A stretch of DNA of 64,000 bases from Viscum album (lineage: Eukaryota > Streptophyta > Magnoliopsida > Santalales > Viscaceae), in assembly GCA_963277665.1 (NCBI GenBank), contig OY728158.1, positions 600,618,818 to 600,682,817 on the forward strand, written 5' to 3'. Positions 57,791-64,000 of this stretch are shown one piece after another. Below the pieces are notes generated by a model. It did not search any database. It saw only the letters and a list, made by a program, of their open reading frames with translations, and was not told where the DNA came from. Positions within the stretch are counted from its first letter, which is position 1; each line of letters opens with the position of its first letter. The position numbers and the translations under genes were made by a program.

Positions 57791-58660
57791 GACCAGAGAG
57801 CAGTAACAGAAATGTGCATGTGCTAATATTGTTACACACTATTTCTGTGGTGGTCTTGAGTAGAGAGGGAATAGTTGTGTGTCTGCATGTTAAACTCCAC
57901 CACGTTAGTATAGTGGAGCTACTCCTCAGGAAATAGGGTGATATCATTTCCCTGGTTATATATTCTCCACCCTTGTTGGGTAGCCTGAGGGGCCCGGGTC
58001 TCCTGGACTATGGCTGGGTCCCTCAGTATAACATCCTCCTCAGTGGGAGGAGCTCTGGTCACCCAGTATCGGCGACTACACTCTCTGGAAGGGGCCCATG
58101 GGAGGGACCCCTATGCAGTTGGGATTAATTCGTCATAATTGACTTCATATACCTCCCTAAGGTAAGGGAGGTAGTCATTGTAACATTTTGGGGATAGGCC
58201 ATCGAAACAGTTTGAGATGACCACTGGGCCTACCATGTGTTGAGGTACCGGAAGTGGCTGAAGAGGCAGTTGGTGGACCTTCACAGACTGGAGGACTTGT
58301 ATTGTGGCCTCTAGCATGGGGAGAGTACCATTTTGGTGGTACTCTTTGATCAGCGTATTAGACTCCCAGCGTTGAAGACACTAGGAAGGCAAAAGGGTCC
58401 TACTCCTCATTGAGTCCCTAGCCGCCTGCGAGATCAATGATGCATGCCTCTTCATGGATCGTGGTGGTGTCATTTGATTAGAAGGTCACTCTGCGGGAAC
58501 CAACAATACATGTATGACATGCAAACCACTAAACATAATCAAATTCACATTCTTTTAAACACATTCATATTTGGAAATTATACTTGGCCCCCTTCCCCTA
58601 TTCTTTTACTGTAGGGTGAAGGGGTCTATGTGGGATGAGACCGCCACATTGGTTAAGTAT

Positions 58661-58677
58661 TCACGTTGGGTTCACCA
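58661..58677 (-). other. Possible primer-binding site of the Tat element
   Basis: TGGTGAACCCAACGTGA on the - strand follows ...AGTGACA and an AAAA spacer, about 200 bp before the first ATG of the upstream ORF. Length, TGG start and position fit a PBS. I cannot name the tRNA, and no matching LTR was found at the other end. Confidence 0.4.
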
Positions 58678-58681
58678 TTTT

Positions 58682-59830
58682 TGTCACTAGAGTCATCTCA
58701 CACCAAGATACATATACTAATAAAGTCTAGGAATATCCAAATTCAAGGAGACACTCCGCATCTTCATAGGAGACACGCTCTGAATCTTCATAGGAGACAC
58801 ACTCCATATATCCATAGGTGACACACTCCCTATAACCATAGGAGACAGACACCATATATCTGTATGAGAAACACTTCATATATGCGTAGATGAAACACTC
58901 CTCATGGGCATAATAGATATAATTCTGTCATGAAACATCCCCCAGGACCCACATTGTGACTACCCCAATCCCACCTCCCATAGGCTAGGAGTCGGTGACT
59001 AGCGTTGAGTAGGAATTTTCCACAAATGGTAGGTATTTTTCTATAAACCTGCACACACACACCCATCTTGAGAAAAGTACTGAAACTAAAAAATATGAGA
59101 AAAAAGATATGCCACCTACTAAGACAAATAGTAAGATTAATAGTACAAACTGAAAATTAAATGGGATAGAATAAAAACCCAACTAAAATACAAAAGTACA
59201 ATCTCCTAGGTATAGTCTGTAAAAAACCCTACCTAAAGGGTATGTACAGTAAGTTTTCTAAATGTTTCTGAAGAGTACCACGTCAATCAGATCACCCTTA
59301 ATCCCCCCCAATATCCAGCCCACCAAGCACTCTGTCAAAGATGACGATCATTTTCATAAGATATGACACATGTGGGAGGAGCCCATGCAGGGGTGAGTAA
59401 AACAATACTCTGTAGGGACCCCCAACCATAAAGGTAAACCACAGAGAAAGACACAGGGTAGACTACCAAAGTAGTACACAAAGTGTAGCATCTAAGATGT
59501 ACCATCAATAGAGTTACTTGAGTCATTTCACACTGGGCTAAATATACTAAGAATGTTCAGAAATATCCAAATCCAAAGATACATACACTACATCTATGTA
59601 GGAGACACACTCCTCATCTTTGTAGAAGACACACTCCATATATCCATAGGAGACACACTCCCTATAATGGTAGGAAACACACACTATATATCCATAGGAT
59701 ACACACTTCGTATATGAATTGGAGACACACTCTGTAATGGGGAAAGAGACACACTCCATATGAGAGACACTCTGTATGGGTGAAGGACACACACTCCATA
59801 GGAGACACACTCTGAATAGGTCAGAGCCAG
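58682..59830. repeat. GGAGACACACTCC minisatellites within a duplication of about 0.83 kb
   Basis: A unit of about 24 bp (CATAGGAGACACACTCCATA with variants) recurs about eight times at 58750-58910 and about ten times at 59590-59815. Each array follows the same lead-in: GAGTCATCTCACACC near 58690 and GAGTCATTTCACACT near 59520, then ATATACTAA and AATATCCAAAT. The block was thus duplicated at about 0.83-kb spacing. It may be U5/R of the Tat 5' LTR or leader. The 58930-59500 interval holds no gene. Confidence 0.75.
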
Positions 59831-60180
59831 TCAAAAGATTCAATCCTTAGCGTGGTCGCTCTAGGAGAACTGACTCCTGAGCCAATAGGTTATACTCCAG
59901 CCTCCCTGAAAACTCTTTTAGAGTTAGTCAAAAGTATTGTCTCATCGCGAGGGTCCTAAATCCACAAATGGATCATCAAATAGACACACGGTCTAAGAGT
60001 TATCGGCATTTAAGTAAAAAGGGGTTGGTTGGGTATGAGTCCAGTCAGTCCTGAACTGAACTCTCTAAGGTCCTGGCTAACTATGACCCTCCTGGTCCGA
60101 CCCAACCTACCAGGTCAACCTGACCCATTCGACTAGGCCAATTCGTTTGCCGGAGGTGCGGTGGGGGCCACGTCCCCACC
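59831..60180. other. Unassigned sequence
   Basis: No gene or repeat is recognised. It probably contains the junction between Tat-related sequence and the chromovirus to the right. Confidence 0.3.
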
Positions 60181-61498
60181 TGGTCAATGTGGGTTTGTTT
60201 CCCGTGGGCTCTCACCATGGTCCAGCTGGATCATGGCCCATTTTTATGTGACATGGCTTCATGTTGTGTGACATGGATTAATTTCATGTGGCGTAGCTTT
60301 GGGTTGTTTGTTGCAACTTCATGTCACGTGACATGGATTTTTGTCGCGTGTCCCAGCTTCATATACCATTCAGTTCTACGGGCTGCCACCATCCTCGTGG
60401 TGGTCCATTCTTCAAACCGGGAGCATCGTTGTAATCCTCCGGTCATAAAAATCTCTTCAATGGGATCTAGATCATCTTGTTGTCACTTAGGGGTCCATTC
60501 ACATTTTGAACCACTTGGAAAAACATGCTGCGTCCATGAGGGTCCTCCGATGAATAACACAAGAATAGGGAAGATAGATAAGCATAAGAACACTCTTAGA
60601 GTGGAACTTGGCTATCATTTTGTTGGCCTTGGTCCATTCATGTTAGTGGAAATAGGAAAGAAGAGAAATATAATATTTAATAAGATTAATCCGATTTAAT
60701 CCTGCATTTTTAAGAATCCCACAAAAACGATCGAACCGCAGATCAACCTTTATCTGGTTTGATTCGTCCTCGTCATTGGAAACAATAACGAGGAAAGAAA
60801 CCATGAGGAAAAAATACCCCTTACCTAGAAATAGGATCATTTGGAGGATAAATTCTTCATTAAATGTGATTCTTCCACGAACTTCCTTGATTCATTGTTC
60901 ATCGACGTTCGTCGTTCTTCGTCGCTGATGAGAGAGCTTCCTTCTCTTTCCTCAGGGAAACTTCTAAGCACCAAGGATGAATTATCCAATGTTTTGAATT
61001 ATAATAAAGGTCTCTATTAGAGATTAATATAGGATACGTTTTAACTCATATGAGAATTTTAAATGTGTTTCATAGTTTCCACCATGCTGTATTTTAGCGT
61101 CGTTGAGTCTCCACATCACAGTGCTGATGAGTCACTACGTAATGTTGAAGAAATAAAATAAAATAAAATAAAATAAATTTTTAAGTATTTTTCATTTTTC
61201 TATTAAAAGGTCCATAAATTAATTTTTTCAGATGACCCATGTTCACTGATGTTAGGCCCCTCTTAGTGTAAACTCGTTGTTCTTAACTCAATAGTTCCCT
61301 TAGATTTCTGATTTTGGCACCCATTTTGAAGTTACTAAAACAGAACACATGAACTTTTTTTAATAAGCATTAAAAATAGTTTGAGAATTTATTTAAGTTA
61401 CCTAGGGCCTTATAATTAAGTTTTTTTTTGGTTCTTGGTCTCGAAATTATCTCATAAAAATTTCAAAAATTTTACATGGAAAAATCTGGTACATTATA
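60181..61498 (-). repeat. 3' LTR of the right-edge chromovirus, far end unresolved
   Basis: On the - strand the LTR starts TATAATGTACCAG at 61498, directly after a polypurine tract. It fits TGTAATGTACC with one change. The left limit is a guess, because no matching second LTR is in the window. The 60.2-60.7 kb part is GC-richer and has an open frame without a domain. Part of this interval may belong to another element. Confidence 0.45.
61151..61177. repeat. (AAATA)n microsatellite
   Basis: Five perfect tandem copies of AAATA plus a partial one inside the LTR. Confidence 0.9.
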
Positions 61499-61511
61499 TT
61501 CTCCCCACCTT
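61499..61511 (-). other. Polypurine tract of the right-edge chromovirus
   Basis: AAGGTGGGGAGAA on the - strand, nearly the same as the tract at 37691-37704. Confidence 0.8.
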
Positions 61512-62800
61512 AGGGTTTTATATCCCCAAAATCCAAAACAAGGGAAAAACAAACAAATATGGATACTGACCATGAATCTGAGCATCCCTCTTTTAGGTTC
61601 TCTATAGGATATTATCATGATGCCACCAAAAACATACAAGATTATTCTATCACCCATGGAGTGTCATCCCCTATCGATCCTCGATCTCCACTGGGAACTC
61701 TGCAAAAGTCGCCTTGTCATCAGCATCCATCTCACCCCAGTAAATGAAATTTGAAGGGTCGTGTACATATATCCTTGGCTGGGATATGTGAAATAAGTCA
61801 TGAATTATCTCTAACAGTGGAGTTATATCCAAGTGGTATGCCACCTCACCCACTCTACATAGTATGAGAAAAGTTCTAATGAACCTCAAAGAAAACAGGC
61901 CACCCCGACCAAATCTCTATATCCCATGCCAAGGAGAGACCTGACGTAACACATGGTCTCCCTCCTAAAACTCCAAGGGTATCCGTAGCCTATAAAAATA
62001 GGACATATAATGGATTTGTGTAGTCTTTATCTACTCCTAGACGACCTGCACCTTCTATGTAGTATCCTGCACTGACTTCGGGCCCATGAGTGCAGACTCT
62101 CTATAGTCAGTCCAGCAAAGTTGCAATCTTCAGGGTTTCCCATACAAGGACATGAATGGAGACATATTGATGGTGGAGTGGTAGTTGTTTTTGTATGAAA
62201 ACTCCACCAGAGGTAGGTGATCCTCCCAACTGTGACCAAAATCGAGGATGAAAGTATGTAGCATGTCCTCTAAGACCAAAATGGTCCTCTCTGTCCAGTC
62301 ATCTGTCTGTGGGTGGAAAGTGGTGCTCAAACGCAGATGAGTCCCAAAAACCTCCTGCAATCCCTTACACAATTGGAATTTTGAAAGAAGCATCATGATC
62401 TGACACTATCGTATATGGGACTCCATGAATTCACATTATCACATGTACGTACAGGCATCTCATGCTTTCTACTTAACATTGTTCTTGAATTTATAGGAAG
62501 TGGGCCGACTTTATGGGTTGGTCAATGATCACCCAGATGGTATCGTGACCTCTAGACATATATATTAGACCCATAATAAGACCATAGATATTCTATCCCA
62601 CTTCTACTCTAGAACCTCATGGGGGTGAGTCAAACCCATTGGAACATGGTTCTCAGCCTTCACTTTCTAACAAGTGAGCCATCTAGAGACAAAATATGCC
62701 ACTTCCTTCTTCACCCCCGACCACCAAAACTAATGTTAGTGGTCCTGGTACATATATTACACACCTAGATATACCACCAAAGGGGTTGTGTGAAACTCTC
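61512..62800 (-). pseudogene. pol: Chromovirus integrase and C-terminal region, degraded
   Basis: The zinc-binding end is recognisable near 62660-62720 (FVSRWLTC, a TAG, then KVKAENHVPMGL). The core continues with HTIVSDHDASF near 62390-62420, LRLSTTFHPQTDDWTERT near 62275-62330, LEDMLHTFILDFGHSWEDHL and VEFSYKNNYHSTINMSPF near 62145-62215. The C-terminal part has RVGEVAYHLDITP and HDLFHISQPRIYVHDPSNF (61750-61860). A poorly preserved chromodomain region runs to the polypurine tract and ends with KTLRWGEYN. All is in broken - frames. Confidence 0.88.
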
Positions 62801-63330
62801 TCAAAACCTCCTACTGTAACATCACTGGTACAACAGTGCTTCCTCTGAAAAGGATGATGTGCTCCCCATCATTCGAATATACATCTTGGGCATGCCCTCT
62901 AGACATTTGAGTATGTGTAGTCTGATAGATTATATCTCTATGTTGTGCCTCTTATGGGCGCTATAAGAGTGGAGGGGTAACCACCATCAACTAAAGATAA
63001 GCTACTTCATCTTCATCTACGAAGGATATCTAAAGCAAGTCCAACTACTCGGAGGCCTCATTCAGTAGCTATTAACTTGATCTCTGGCTGACAGAATCTG
63101 CAACCACATTCCCCTTCCCAGGGGTATAGACTATTTCAAAGACATATTCCAAGAGGAAATCTAGCCAATGTCGTTCTCTCAGGTTCAGATCCATTTGAGA
63201 AATGATATACCTGACACTTTTCAGGTCTGAGTAGAAGATAAAGTGCTCAACCATAAGGTAGTGTCACCACAAACTCAATTTGAAGACCACTGCCGCCAAC
63301 TCCAGATCGTGGGTCACGTAGTTCTTCTCA
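62801..63330 (-). pseudogene. pol: Chromovirus RNase H, degraded
   Basis: FIFYSDLKSVRYIISQMDLN, LRERHWLDFLLEYVFEIVYT and PGKGNVVADSVSQRSS at 63072-63245 are Ty3/gypsy RNase H words. The normal SDHKSLKY appears as SDLKSVRY. The stretch to 62801 links to the integrase zinc-binding region. Confidence 0.85.
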
Positions 63331-64000
63331 TGTGGTTTCAATTTCCATGAATCGTAATCAATCAGCACTTTCCCCTACATTAGGACACAACCAAGCTGGG
63401 TTCCTGATACATCGCAAAACACCACATACTAAACACCCTCCTTTGGAAATATTAGGATGGGAGTGCTTGTCAAACTCATTATCAGCTGCTGAGAGAACTC
63501 ATGTTACATCACCATCCACACAAAAGGTTTTCCCTTTAATTTAAAGGATTTCATGGAATTTTCTACTCTAAAATATTCTGGCACAAACCTCTGCTAGTAC
63601 CCAGCCTACCTAAGGAAACTCTACACCTCATAAATGTTATTGGGTGGCTCCCAAGAAAGAAACGCCTCTATCATTTCTGGATCTACTACAACGACCTCCT
63701 ATGAAATGATGTGTCCTGTAAGGTGGACCAATCGTATCCCAAACTAACACTTCAATAGATTACCGTAAATTTGGCGCTCTCAAAGTAATTCTAGAACCAT
63801 CCTTAAGTGCATCGAGCACTCCTCCTCGGATGCCGAGTACACCAAGATGTCATCAAAAAAGACCACTACAAATCGGTCTATGTAAAGATAAAAGATCTTA
63901 TTCAAAAGTCCCAAGAACACTTTTTGGGTGTTCATTATTCCAAACAGCATCAATAAGTACTCATAGTGGTCGTAGAGGCATCTGAAAGTCATCTTCAGAA
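63331..64000 (-). pseudogene. pol: Chromovirus reverse transcriptase, cut by the window edge
   Basis: At 63780-63992 the - strand gives DHYEYLLMLFGIMNTQKVFL and the catalytic FVVVFFDDILVYSASEEE, the FxDD box of Ty3/gypsy RTs. MPFGL is changed to MLFGI. Less clear sequence with several stops connects it to RNase H. The N-terminal RT, protease, gag and 5' LTR would lie beyond 64000. Confidence 0.88.

Larger units (their letters stand above)
54651..58480 (-). pseudogene. Repeat-rich ORF upstream of Tat gag
   Basis: Giant Tat elements (Ogre type) have an extra ORF before gag, and this long, weakly conserved coding-like region sits at that place. The first ATG is near 58460-58480 (MKRHASLISQAARDSM). 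Readable stretches include NCFDGLSPKCYNDYLPYL (58160-58215), the repeats at 57.5-57.8 kb and 56.0-56.6 kb, GNPSYAEVLIKKLDTSGIPS near 55920-55980, and NLNWIASMHCINGVTTLATP near 55395-55455. No enzyme domain is recognisable. Composition is Gln-, Pro- and Gly-rich with Tyr repeats, suggesting a disordered protein. Stops and shifts are common. Confidence 0.5.

Noticed and set aside
58750..59815. Regular short repeats that might suggest a CRISPR array
   Set aside because: Units are contiguous imperfect tandem repeats without unique spacers of constant length, in a plant-type genomic context.
60187..60699. 170-aa open frame on the + strand
   Set aside because: It lies in a probable LTR, has no recognisable domain, and repeats short words such as GTGACATGG; it is more likely chance in GC-richer sequence.

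Overview
The window looks like a repeat-rich intergenic block of a large flowering-plant genome. I recognise no host gene, rRNA or functional tRNA gene in 64 kb. Almost all of it can be assigned to plant LTR retrotransposons, two tRNA-derived SINEs and several tandem-repeat arrays. Every retroelement reading frame is broken by stops and frameshifts, so nothing here looks able to move.

Layout. (1) About 1.1-11.8 kb, + strand: a decayed Ty1/copia element of the Sirevirus type, with gag, protease, integrase, RT and RNase H in copia order. It carries a SINE between RT and RNase H and loses its 3' LTR at about 11.8 kb. (2) 12.46-18.03 kb: an array of a 148-bp tandem repeat, split by a 4.3-kb solo LTR. 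(3) About 18-58.7 kb, - strand: one very long Ty3/gypsy element of the Tat lineage. From left to right it has a 3' LTR start and polypurine tract at 19.69 kb, an antisense (+ strand) plant-mobile-domain-like ORF at 20.5-23.3 kb, dispersed repeats at 24-26.5 kb, a 53-bp minisatellite at 26.5-27.0 kb, then integrase, archaeal-type RNase H, RNase H and RT, then protease, gag and a repeat-rich upstream ORF ending near 58.5 kb. (4) Two nested elements split the Tat coding region: a 9.2-kb Tekay/Del-like chromovirus (30541-39770, + strand) between protease and RT, and an 11.3-kb gag-only element with LTRs over 4 kb (40615-51875, - strand) between gag and protease. Each is flanked by a 5-bp duplication matching at 4 of 5 bases. 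(5) 58.7-60 kb: short tandem repeats duplicated at about 0.83-kb spacing. (6) About 60-64 kb, - strand: the 3' part of another chromovirus, cut by the window edge.

Order of events (inference). The Tat element came first, and the Tekay-like and gag-only elements later landed in it. The solo LTR at 12.9-17.2 kb belongs to the same broad LTR family as the gag-only element: it has the same length class, an antisense TATAAAA box and a shared stem-loop-like motif. That family therefore inserted at least twice here.

The points most worth following are the gag-only element, which keeps gag and the last codons of pol but nothing between, the repeated stem-loop-like motif in its LTRs, the antisense ORF and the tandem repeats in the Tat 3' region, and the lack of visible matching LTRs at the two ends of the Tat element.
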